Part shown: positions 7,036-14,460 of the stretch, piece after piece | How positions within the stretch are numbered: position 1 is the first letter of the stretch | How the letters are laid out: every line of letters begins with the position of its first letter | Source: Streptomyces sp. NRRL F-6131 | GTDB taxonomy: Bacteria > Actinomycetota > Actinomycetes > Streptomycetales > Streptomycetaceae | Length of the DNA: 64,000 nucleotides | Assembly: GCA_000719695.1 (NCBI GenBank) | Contig: JOHN01000010.1 | Coordinates: 62,001 to 126,000, forward strand | Direction of reading: 5' to 3' | Notes under the pieces: model-generated | What the model saw: only the letters and a program-made list of their open reading frames with translations | Told to the model about the DNA's origin: nothing | The model's database searches: none | Position numbers and translations under genes: made by a program

Positions 7036-8513
7036 GCGACCCGCGCGAGGAGCGCCCGGAGCCGGCCGAGCCACGCTCGCCCCGGCACGCGGCGCCCCGC
7101 ACGCCCGTCCGGGTCCGGCTGCGCGGCCGGGCGCTGGCGATGGCCGCGGTGCCGACCGCGCTGCTGATGGCCGCCGCCTACACGCCGAACCCCGCGATCG
7201 CCGAGTCGACCGTCGGCAAGCCGTGCGCCACCGCCCCGGACACCGCCTCGAAGCCCGTGGTGGCCGAGACGCCGGTGCCCAAGAGCGAGCTGCCGCCGCC
7301 GATCCCCGGGCCGTCCGTGCCGGTCCCCGAGGCGCCGGTCACCGCCGGCCCCGAGCCGACGGCCGCGCCCGGCACCGACCCGACGGCCGTGCCCACGGCA
7401 CCCGCCCCGACCGCGCCCACCGCACCGGCCCCGACGGCGCCCACCTCGTCCGTGCCCACCGCGCCGACCGCGCCGGAGCCGACCGCCACCAAGGCGCGGG
7501 CCACGGGCACCGGCGGCGGGGTCGTCCAGGCCGGGCTCATCGGCGACATCGTCAGCGGCGTCACCGACCTGGTCCGCCCGGGCGGTGCGCCGAGCCCCAC
7601 CGCCACCGCGAGCCCGGCCGCCGGGACGCCCGCCGTCGCCCCGGCCGCTCCGGCGCCCGCCGCGGCGTCGAGCACCGCGCCGTCGGCCAAGCCGTCCTCG
7701 GCCCCGGCCGGCGCTCCGACGGGCACCCCGGCCGGTACCGCCGCGCCGACGTCCCCGGCCGCCCCGGGCACCACCGCGCCGACGAACCCGAAGCCGGCCG
7801 CGTCCACCCCGCCCGCGGCGAAGCCGTCGGCCGAGCGGAGCGGCACGCCCTCGGCGTCCGCCGCCGCGAAGCCGGCCGGCAAGCCGTCCGCGAAGCCCAC
7901 CGCCGCCGGCACCGGCTCCGCGACGCCGTCCACCGCGGGCACGCCGTCGAAGGACCCGAACTGCCTGGTCGACACCAAGGCGCTGAGCCCGGCCGGCAAG
8001 CCGGCCGACAACGCGATCCTGGTGCCGGACCAGAACTGGACCCTCCAGACCAGTCGGCTCACCCTGAACCACGCCGTGCTGCTGGGCGTGGTCAACGTCC
8101 AGACGCCCACCGGCACCAAGCGGGTGCTGAAGTTCGAGGTCGAGACGGTCGACATCGAGAACCTGCACATGACGACGCTGGAGGGCAACGGCAAGACCTT
8201 CCACGTCAAGGGCGCGCCCGGCTCGGTCTCGACCATGCGCAAGGGCCCGGTCACCATGTACGTGGAGCGGCTCTCCGGCCACCTGGCCAAGGTGCTCGGC
8301 CTGCCGATCCCGATCGACCTGGGCGAGCTCACCCTCACCCCGGACGGGCCGCTGCCGCAGTGGCTGTACGACGTGATCGGCCAGCTCCACCTGCCGCTGT
8401 GGATCGAGCTGACCGGGGTGACCGCGGTCCAGTCGGGTCAGTTCGGCGGCACCCTGAAGATCCCCGGCATGCAGCTGTTCAACGACGACCAGCCGTACCC
8501 CGGGAACGCCTGA
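7032..8513 (+). CDS. Exported protein with long Pro/Ala/Thr linker and DUF6230-like C-terminal domain
   Basis: 493 residues in three parts. First is an N-terminal basic/hydrophobic export signal (RGRALAMAAVPTALLMAAAYT). Then comes a long low-complexity linker (residues ~60-300) of TAPAPTAPT and SAKPSSAPAGAPTG type repeats, suited to crossing the cell wall. Last is a folded C-terminal domain (~310-493) with KFEVETVDIENLHMTTLEG and LPQWLYDVIGQLHLPLWIEL, resembling the neighbouring DUF6230 protein. The GTG start at 7032 overlaps the DUF6114 stop. I do not recognise a catalytic motif. It is probably a wall-spanning surface protein, the third member of a conserved trio. Confidence 0.8.
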   Translation: MSDPREERPEPAEPRSPRHAAPRTPVRVRLRGRALAMAAVPTALLMAAAYTPNPAIAESTVGKPCATAPDTASKPVVAETPVPKSELPPPIPGPSVPVPEAPVTAGPEPTAAPGTDPTAVPTAPAPTAPTAPAPTAPTSSVPTAPTAPEPTATKARATGTGGGVVQAGLIGDIVSGVTDLVRPGGAPSPTATASPAAGTPAVAPAAPAPAAASSTAPSAKPSSAPAGAPTGTPAGTAAPTSPAAPGTTAPTNPKPAASTPPAAKPSAERSGTPSASAAAKPAGKPSAKPTAAGTGSATPSTAGTPSKDPNCLVDTKALSPAGKPADNAILVPDQNWTLQTSRLTLNHAVLLGVVNVQTPTGTKRVLKFEVETVDIENLHMTTLEGNGKTFHVKGAPGSVSTMRKGPVTMYVERLSGHLAKVLGLPIPIDLGELTLTPDGPLPQWLYDVIGQLHLPLWIELTGVTAVQSGQFGGTLKIPGMQLFNDDQPYPGNA

Positions 8514-8527
8514 TCCCGGTCGCCGAG

Positions 8528-8576
8528 ACGCCCGTGGGGCGGCCCCTCCCGTGCGGAGGGACCGCCCCACGGGCGT
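8528..8576. terminator. Bidirectional terminator between convergent genes
   Basis: 15-bp perfect stem (8528-8542 against 8562-8576, ACGCCCGTGGGGCGG arm) with an inner CCCTCC/GGAGGG extension. It separates the surface-protein gene from pyk on the opposite strand. Confidence 0.8.
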
Positions 8577-8588
8577 CGTGCGCGGCGC

Positions 8589-10016
8589 CTACGCGTGGCG
8601 GGTGCCCATGTGGTGCACCTGGACCATGTTGGTGTTGCCGGGGATGCCGGGCGGCGAGCCGGCGGTGACGATCACGGTGTCGCCCACGGCCAGCTCGTCG
8701 ATGCGCAGCAGCTCGCGGTCGACCTGGGCGACCATCTCGTCGGTGGTCTCCACCTGCTCGGTCACGTGGGACTCGACGCCCCAGCTCAGCGAGAGCTGGT
8801 TGCGGGTGGTGTGGTCCGGGGTGAACGCGATCACCGGGATCGGCGAGCGGTAGCGGGAGAGCCGGCGCGCGGTGTCACCGGACTTGGTGAACGCGACCAG
8901 CGCCTTGCCGTTGAGGAAGTCACCCAGCTCGCACGCGGCGCGGGCGATCGAGCCGCCCTGGGTGCGGGGCTTGCGGCCCGGGTTCAGCGGCTGGAGGCCC
9001 TGGGAGAGCAGCTCCTCCTCGGCCTTCTCGCAGATCCGGCTCATCGTGCGGACGGTCTCGACCGGGTACTTGCCGACGCTGGACTCCGCGGACAGCATGA
9101 CCGCGTCGGTGCCGTCCAGGATGGCGTTGGCGACGTCGGAGACCTCGGCGCGGGTCGGGCGCGAGGCGTGGATCATCGACTCCATCATCTGGGTGGCGAC
9201 GATGACCGGCTTGGCGTTGCGACGGGCCAGGGTGATCAGCTGCTTCTGGACCAGCGGCACCCGCTCCAGCGGGTACTCGACGGCCAGGTCGCCGCGGGCC
9301 ACCATGATCGCGTCGAAGGCGAGGACGATCTCCTCCATGGCCTCGACGGCCTGCGGCTTCTCGATCTTGGCGATGACCGGCACCCGGATGCCGACCTCGT
9401 CCATGACCGCGTGGACGTCCTTGATGTCCGCGGCGTTGCGGACGAAGGACAGGGCGACCATGTCGACGCCCAGGCGGAGGGCGAACCGCAGGTCGTCCTT
9501 GTCCTTCTCGGACAGGGCGGGCACGTTGACCGCCGCACCGGGGAGGTTGATGCCCTTGTTGTTCGAGAGCACGCCGCCCTCGACGACCACGGTCCTCACC
9601 CGCGGGCCGTCGACGCTGACGACCTCCAGGGCGATGACGCCGTCGTTGATCAGGATCGGGTCGCCGGGCTTGACGTCGCCGGGCAGGCCCTTGTAGGTGG
9701 TCCCGCAGATGTGCTGGTCACCGGGGACGTCCTCGGTGGTGATGGTGAACTCGTCGCCGTTGTCGACGGTCACCGGGCCGTTGGCGAAGGTCGCCAGACG
9801 GATCTTGGGACCCTGGAGGTCGGCCAGGACGCCGATGGCCTTGCCGGTGTCCTCCGAGACCTGGCGGACCTTGTGGTACCGCTCCTCGTGGTCCGCGTGG
9901 GTGCCGTGGCTCATGTTCAGTCGGGCGACGTTCATGCCCGCCTCGACGATGGCCTTCAGCTGTTCGTAGGAGTCCGTCGCGGGACCCAGGGTGCAGACAA
10001 TTTTCGCTCGGCGCAT
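8589..10016 (-). CDS. pyk: Pyruvate kinase
   Basis: Converts phosphoenolpyruvate plus ADP to pyruvate plus ATP, the last step of glycolysis. At 475 residues it has normal length. It starts MRRAKIVCTLGPATDS and has all hallmarks: the N-terminal RLNMSHG motif, the active-site region VIAKIEKPQAVEAM with the catalytic Lys, the metal-binding MVARGDLAVE, VATQMMESMI, and a C-terminal domain with ALVAFTKSGDTARRLS. ATG 10016 has no Shine-Dalgarno but is ~7 nt after a TAGACT -10 box, so the mRNA may be leaderless. ackA and pta upstream on the same strand feed the same node, turning acetyl-CoA into acetate and ATP. Confidence 0.97.
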   Translation of the reverse strand: MRRAKIVCTLGPATDSYEQLKAIVEAGMNVARLNMSHGTHADHEERYHKVRQVSEDTGKAIGVLADLQGPKIRLATFANGPVTVDNGDEFTITTEDVPGDQHICGTTYKGLPGDVKPGDPILINDGVIALEVVSVDGPRVRTVVVEGGVLSNNKGINLPGAAVNVPALSEKDKDDLRFALRLGVDMVALSFVRNAADIKDVHAVMDEVGIRVPVIAKIEKPQAVEAMEEIVLAFDAIMVARGDLAVEYPLERVPLVQKQLITLARRNAKPVIVATQMMESMIHASRPTRAEVSDVANAILDGTDAVMLSAESSVGKYPVETVRTMSRICEKAEEELLSQGLQPLNPGRKPRTQGGSIARAACELGDFLNGKALVAFTKSGDTARRLSRYRSPIPVIAFTPDHTTRNQLSLSWGVESHVTEQVETTDEMVAQVDRELLRIDELAVGDTVIVTAGSPPGIPGNTNMVQVHHMGTRHA

Positions 10017-10023
10017 ATCGATC

Positions 10024-10063
10024 AGTCTATCCGTTCGTGTTATGGGTGCATTCGGCCCGAATG
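10024..10063 (-). promoter_or_regulatory. pyk promoter with 15-bp palindrome
   Basis: On the minus strand a TAGACT -10 box (10024-10029) ends 7 nt before the pyk ATG. A perfect odd palindrome CATTCGG-C-CCGAATG at 10049-10063 covers the expected -35 region, as a repressor site would. Confidence 0.5.
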
Positions 10064-10110
10064 GAGAGGAATCGCCGACGAAGGATTCCGCGGAACGAGA
10101 CGACGGGGGG

Positions 10111-11343
10111 TCAGTTTTCGGACGACCGGTGCACCAGGGCGAAGGACTGCCGGGCGATCTCCAGTTCCTCGTCGGTCGGGACGACGGCGACCGCCACCCG
10201 TGCGCTGCCGCCCGAGGGGAGCAGCGCCGGGGAGATGATCCTCGGCTCGCGCGAGCGTACCGAGTTGAGCTCCGGGTCGACGGCGATGCCGAGCTCCTCC
10301 AGCCCGGCGGTGGCCGCCGCCCGCACCGGCGCCGCGTTCTCGCCGACGCCCGCCGTGAAGGCGATCGCGTCCACCCGGCCGAGCACCGCGTAGTACCCGC
10401 CGATGTACTTGCGGACCCGGTGGACGTACGCGTCGAAGGCCAGCCGAGCCCCGGCGTCCCCCTCGTCCGCGCGGCGCATGATCTCGCGCATGTCGTTGTC
10501 GCCGCACAGGCCCAGCAGCCCGCTGCGGCGGTTGAGCAGGTCGTCGATCGCGTCGATCGACAGACCGCCGACCCGGTGCAGGTGGAAGACCACGCCGGCG
10601 TCGATGTCACCCGAACGAGTGCCCATCACCAGGCCCTCCAGCGGGGTCAGGCCCATCGAGGTGTCGACGCAGCGCCCGCCGCTCACCGCCGAGGCCGAGG
10701 CGCCGTTGCCCAGGTGCAGCACGATCACGTTGACCTCGGCCGGGTCCTTGCCGAGCAGTCGCGCGGTGGCCCGCGAGACGTACTGGTGCGAGGTGCCGTG
10801 GAAGCCGTAGCGGCGCACCCGGTGCTGGTCGGCCACCGCCCGGTCGATCGCGTACCGGGCGGCGTACTCGGGCATCGAGGCGTGGAAGGCGGTGTCGAAG
10901 ACGGCCACCTGCGGCAGGTCGGGCCGCAGCGCGCGGGCCACCTCGATGCCGGTGATGTTGGCCGGATTGTGCAGCGGCGCCACCGGGATCAGCCGGCGGA
11001 TCTCGGTGAGCACCTCGTCGGTGATGACGGTCGGCTCGGTGAACCGCAGCCCGCCGTGCACCACCCGGTGACCGATCGCCGCCAGGTCGGGCGAGTCCAG
11101 CCCGAGCCCGTCGGCGGCCAGCTCCTCGGCGACCGCCTTGAGCGCCGCGCCGTGGTCGGGGAAGGCCTGCACGGCCTCCCGCTCGGCGCCGCCGCGCGGG
11201 GCGTGCACCAGTCGCCCGCCGGCCTCGCCGATCCGCTCCACCAGGCCGGAGGCCAGCCGGGCGCCGTCCAGCATGTCGATCAGCTGGTACTTCACCGACG
11301 AGGAACCGGCGTTCAGCACCAGGACCCGCGTGCCCTCACTCAT
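10111..11343 (-). CDS. ackA: Acetate kinase
   Basis: Interconverts acetyl phosphate plus ADP with acetate plus ATP. 410 residues, full length. Family motifs: N-terminal VLVLNAGSSSVKYQL (phosphate loop), GHRVVHGG, FDTAFHASMPE, GTSHQYVS, VLHLGNGAS, the metal-binding MGLTPLEGLVMGTRSGDID, and the nucleotide-site AFTAGVGENAAPVR. ATG 11343 is preceded by GAGGTGG inside a repeated start-site element. An upstream in-frame ATG at 11400 would add 19 residues of repeat-encoded sequence and is rejected. It follows pta by 84 bp of direct repeats and is presumably co-transcribed with it. Confidence 0.96.
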   Translation of the reverse strand: MSEGTRVLVLNAGSSSVKYQLIDMLDGARLASGLVERIGEAGGRLVHAPRGGAEREAVQAFPDHGAALKAVAEELAADGLGLDSPDLAAIGHRVVHGGLRFTEPTVITDEVLTEIRRLIPVAPLHNPANITGIEVARALRPDLPQVAVFDTAFHASMPEYAARYAIDRAVADQHRVRRYGFHGTSHQYVSRATARLLGKDPAEVNVIVLHLGNGASASAVSGGRCVDTSMGLTPLEGLVMGTRSGDIDAGVVFHLHRVGGLSIDAIDDLLNRRSGLLGLCGDNDMREIMRRADEGDAGARLAFDAYVHRVRKYIGGYYAVLGRVDAIAFTAGVGENAAPVRAAATAGLEELGIAVDPELNSVRSREPRIISPALLPSGGSARVAVAVVPTDEELEIARQSFALVHRSSEN

Positions 11344-11400
11344 GCGGCCACCTCGCTGCGCTCGGCGGTCGCTGCGCTCGGCGGTCGCTGCGCGAGACAC
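11337..11400 (-). repeat. CGCAGCGA direct repeats and shared start-codon element between pta and ackA
   Basis: Reading on the minus strand, the 16-bp unit GAGCGCAGCGACCGCC occurs about 2.5 times in tandem. The last copy grades into a 25-bp element (11337-11361) that contains GAGGTGG, the ackA start codon and ATGAGTG. The same 25 bp with one mismatch spans the start of the unrelated gene at 50951. It is too short and structureless for an insertion sequence. Confidence 0.6.
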
Positions 11401-11427
11401 GCCCTGTCCATAAGTCGCTCGCTGCGC

Positions 11428-13560
11428 TCACTCACCCTCGAGCTCCTTACGCTCCTGGGACTGGATGGCGGTGATCGCCACCGTGTTGACGATGTCCTGC
11501 ACCAGCGCGCCGCGCGACAGGTCGTTGACCGGCTGGCGCAGGCCCTGGAGCACCGGGCCGACGGCGACCGCGCCCGCCGAGCGCTGCACTGCCTTGTAGG
11601 TGTTGTTGCCGGTGTTGAGGTCCGGGAAGATCAGCACGGTCGCCCGGCCGGCCACCGGCGAACCCGGCAGCTTGGTCGCCGCGACGTGCTCGTCCACCGC
11701 CGCGTCGTACTGGATCGGGCCCTCGACCAGGAGGTCCGGGCGCAGCGCGCGGACCAGCTCGGTGGCCTTGCGGACCTTGTCGACGTCCGCGCCGGAGCCG
11801 GAGGTGCCGGTCGAGTACGACAGCATCGCGACCCGCGGCTCCACGCCGAACTGGGCGGCGGTGGCGGCCGACTGGATGGCGATGTCGGCCAGCTGCTGGG
11901 CGTCCGGGTCGGGGTTGACCGCGCAGTCGCCGTACACCAGCACCCTGTCGGCCAGGCACATGAAGAAGACGCTGGAGACGATGGACGCGCCCGGCGAGGT
12001 CTTGATCACCTCGAAGGCCGGGCGGATGGTGGCGGCGGTGGAGTGCACCGCGCCGGAGACCATGCCGTCGGCGATGCCCTCCTGGACCATCAGGGTGCCG
12101 AAGTAGGAGACGTCGGTGACCACGTCCAGGGCCCGCTCCACGGTCATGCCCTTGTGCGCCCGCAGCTTCGCGTACAGCTCGGCGAACTGGCGGCGCAGCG
12201 GGCTGGTGGCCGGGTCGACGATCCGCACCTGGGCGCGGTCGGCGTCGGTGTCCGGCTCGGGCAGGGCGATGCCCAGGCCCGCGGCCTTGCGGCGGACGGC
12301 GTCGGTGTCGCCGAGCAGGGTCAGGTCGCAGATGTTGCGGCGCAGCAGGATCTCGGCGGCGCGCAGTACCCGCTCCTCGGTGCCCTCCGGCAGCACCACG
12401 TGCCGACGGGCCGCCCGGGCCCGCTCCAGCAGCGCGTGCTCGAACATCATCGGGGTCACCCGCTCGGACCGGCCGACCTCGATGCGGTTGGTCAACTCGG
12501 CGGTGTCCACGTGGAGTTCGAACAGGCCGAGGGCGGTCTCGGCCTTCCGCGGGCTGGCCGCGGAGAGCTTGCCCTCCAGGTGGGTCAGCGCGGCGGCGGT
12601 GAGCCAGCTGCCCTCCGGGACGACCGCGACCGGGGTGCCGGGGGCCAGCCGGGCGGCCAGCGCCATCACGTTCGGGCCCGGGTGCTGGCCGAGGGTGAGC
12701 AGCACCCCGGCGATCGGCGGGGCGCCGGCGGCGTGCGCGGCCAGCGAGCCGATCACCAGGTCGGCGCGGTCCCCGGGGGTGACGACCAGCGCGCCCTCGG
12801 TGAGCGCGTCCAGGAAGGTCGGCAGCATGGCGCCGCCGAAGACGAAGCCGCGGACGTCCCGGGCGAGGCCGGAGGCGTCGCCGATCAGCACCTCGGCGCC
12901 GGTCGCCTCGACCAGCTGGGCGACGGTCGGCGCGGCCAGCGCCGGCTCCTCGGGGATGACGTAGGCGGGGATCGGCAGCTTCTCGGTCAGCTTGCGCTGG
13001 ACCGGCTGCTTGGCGGCCGGGGCGACCCGGTTGGCGACCATCGCCAGGGTCTCGCAGCCGAGGTCGGTGTAGGCCCGGTGGGCGTTGCGGACCTCGGCGA
13101 TCACCACGTCGGCGTCCTCGCCGTGCCCGCCGACGACCGGGAGCACGGCGGCGCCGAACTCGTTGGCCAGCCGGGCGTTGAAGGCCAGCTCGTCGGGGAT
13201 GTTGGTGTCGGCGAAGTCGGTGCCCAGCACCAGCACCGCCTGGCAGCGCCGCTCCAGTGCCCGGAACCGGTCCACCAGCACCGAGACCAGTTCGTCCTGC
13301 CCGTGCGCGGCCTGCAGGGCGGCGGCCTCCTCGTAGGTGAGGCCGTAGAGTTCGGCGGCCGGCAGGTCCAGCCGGTACCGGGCCCGCAGCAGCTCGACCA
13401 CGTGGTCGGAGCCGTTCTCCCCCGGGGCGTGGGCGTGGACCAACGGCCGGAACACCCCGACCCGGTCCACCTGGCGGGTGAGCAGCTCCATGACCCCGAG
13501 CTCCACCGCCTGCCGGCCGTCGCCCCGGTCGATCCCGGTCACGTACACGCTGCGCGCCAC
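11428..13560 (-). CDS. pta: Phosphate acetyltransferase (long, DRTGG-containing form)
   Basis: Interconverts acetyl-CoA plus phosphate with acetyl phosphate plus CoA. The 710-residue protein is the long class II form: an N-terminal P-loop-like AAA_26 domain (starts MARSVYVTGIDRGDG, with the usual Gly-rich GKT motif weakened), a central DRTGG regulatory domain (~215-330), and the C-terminal catalytic PTA_PTB domain (~385-700) with RHVVLPEGTEERVLRAAE, GMVSGAVHSTAATIRPAF and VLIFPDLNTGNNTYKAVQR. The degenerate P-loop means N-terminal nucleotide binding is doubtful. GTG start. It forms a unit with ackA for ATP generation by overflow metabolism. Confidence 0.96.
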   Translation of the reverse strand: MARSVYVTGIDRGDGRQAVELGVMELLTRQVDRVGVFRPLVHAHAPGENGSDHVVELLRARYRLDLPAAELYGLTYEEAAALQAAHGQDELVSVLVDRFRALERRCQAVLVLGTDFADTNIPDELAFNARLANEFGAAVLPVVGGHGEDADVVIAEVRNAHRAYTDLGCETLAMVANRVAPAAKQPVQRKLTEKLPIPAYVIPEEPALAAPTVAQLVEATGAEVLIGDASGLARDVRGFVFGGAMLPTFLDALTEGALVVTPGDRADLVIGSLAAHAAGAPPIAGVLLTLGQHPGPNVMALAARLAPGTPVAVVPEGSWLTAAALTHLEGKLSAASPRKAETALGLFELHVDTAELTNRIEVGRSERVTPMMFEHALLERARAARRHVVLPEGTEERVLRAAEILLRRNICDLTLLGDTDAVRRKAAGLGIALPEPDTDADRAQVRIVDPATSPLRRQFAELYAKLRAHKGMTVERALDVVTDVSYFGTLMVQEGIADGMVSGAVHSTAATIRPAFEVIKTSPGASIVSSVFFMCLADRVLVYGDCAVNPDPDAQQLADIAIQSAATAAQFGVEPRVAMLSYSTGTSGSGADVDKVRKATELVRALRPDLLVEGPIQYDAAVDEHVAATKLPGSPVAGRATVLIFPDLNTGNNTYKAVQRSAGAVAVGPVLQGLRQPVNDLSRGALVQDIVNTVAITAIQSQERKELEGE

Positions 13561-13704
13561 GCGGCTCTCTCCGTCCCGTCGTCTCAGGAAGTGGTCATAT
13601 CGACCCTACCTTCGCACTGCGAACACCTGTCCGCGAGCAGAGTGGCCGGGCGGGGCAAGGGGGCGCAGGCCTCGCCTCGGGAATTGCGCTGCCGCTCCTC
13701 CTTG

Positions 13705-13729
13705 ATGTACCTACATGATGTAGTTACAT
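13705..13729 (+). promoter_or_regulatory. Operator of the first Phd/PIN toxin-antitoxin operon
   Basis: 25-bp imperfect palindrome centred on 13717, with halves ATGTACCTACAT and ATGTAGTTACAT. It is far more AT-rich than its surroundings and lies immediately upstream of the antitoxin ribosome site. Phd-type antitoxins, alone or with the toxin, typically repress from such a site. Confidence 0.7.
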
Positions 13730-13745
13730 TGGAGGCATGGAGACC

Positions 13746-14018
13746 ATGGGACTGCGTGAGCTGAATCAGAATCCCTCCAAGGCGGTCGCGCGGGTCCGGG
13801 CCGGCGCGACGATCGTCGTGACCGATCGTGGACGGCCCGTGCTGAGACTGGTGCCGGAAGCGGCCCCCGCGGCGCTCCTCGAGCGGATGGTCGCGGCCGG
13901 AGAGGTCACGCCGCCCGCCGAACGGGGCATGCCGGAGCTGGCCCTCGACCTGCTGCCGGACGTGAGCAGCCTTTCGGAGCTGTTGATGGAGGACCGCGAT
14001 CGGGAGCGCAAGCGTTGA
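13746..14018 (+). CDS. Type II antitoxin, Phd/YefM family
   Basis: 90-residue antitoxin. The N-terminal Phd fold reads MGLRELNQNPSKAVARVRAG then TIVVTDRGRPVLRLVP, which binds the operator and dimerises. The C-terminal part (residues ~50-90), ending in charged RDRERKR, is the flexible region expected to wrap the toxin. ATG 13746 is preferred over ATG 13737 because GGAGG at 13731-13735 is only 1 nt from the latter but 10 nt from the former, and because Phd proteins begin right at this motif. It overlaps the PIN toxin by 4 bp. Confidence 0.88.
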   Translation: MGLRELNQNPSKAVARVRAGATIVVTDRGRPVLRLVPEAAPAALLERMVAAGEVTPPAERGMPELALDLLPDVSSLSELLMEDRDRERKR

Positions 14019-14419
14019 TCTACCTCGACTCGTGCGCGCTGCTCAAGTTCATCAAGCCGGAGCCCGAGACGGCCGCGCTGCGAGCCTGGCGGCAGAACCT
14101 GCCCGACGGCACCGAAATGATCACCAGTGAGCTGGCCCGGTTGGAGATCACCCGCACCCTGCTCCGGGCCGGGCTCGCGCATCAGCTCGTCCCGTACCAC
14201 GTCGACCAGGCGCTCCGCGGCGTCTATCAGGTCGACCTCAGCAGCGCGGTGCTCGCCCGGGCGCTCTCCTACCGCACTCCGCGCCTCGGCTCGCTGGACG
14301 CACTGCACCTGGCCAGCGCAGACCCGTTCCGGACCGAGCTCACGGACTTCGTCACCTACGACCGGGAGCTGGCTCACGCCGCCGACGAGCTCGGCTTCCC
14401 GGTCTCGGCTCCGGCCTGA
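14015..14419 (+). CDS. PIN-domain ribonuclease toxin (VapC-like)
   Basis: 134-residue PIN-domain RNase, expected to cleave RNA until bound by the adjacent antitoxin. The acidic metal-binding residues are visible: Asp5 in IYLDSCALLK, Glu in TSELARLEI, Asp in LGSLDALHLASA and Asp in FVTYDREL. The start is an unusual TTG at 14015 that overlaps the antitoxin stop (TTGA), a weak start that would keep toxin output below antitoxin output. No other in-frame start precedes the essential Asp. A hairpin terminator follows directly. Confidence 0.9.
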   Translation: MIYLDSCALLKFIKPEPETAALRAWRQNLPDGTEMITSELARLEITRTLLRAGLAHQLVPYHVDQALRGVYQVDLSSAVLARALSYRTPRLGSLDALHLASADPFRTELTDFVTYDRELAHAADELGFPVSAPA

Positions 14420-14420
14420 C

Positions 14421-14455
14421 CGTCCGGTGCCGGTGAGGGGGCCCGGCACCGGACG
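14421..14455. terminator. Terminator between PIN toxin and glgB
   Basis: 13-bp perfect stem, 14421-14433 against 14443-14455 (CGTCCGGTGCCGG arm), between the convergent toxin and glgB genes. Confidence 0.75.
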
Positions 14456-14460
14456 ACGGT

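Noticed and set aside
11344..11400. Insertion sequence or CRISPR-like array between pta and ackA
   Set aside because: Repeats are contiguous 16-mers without spacers, terminal inverted repeats or a transposase.
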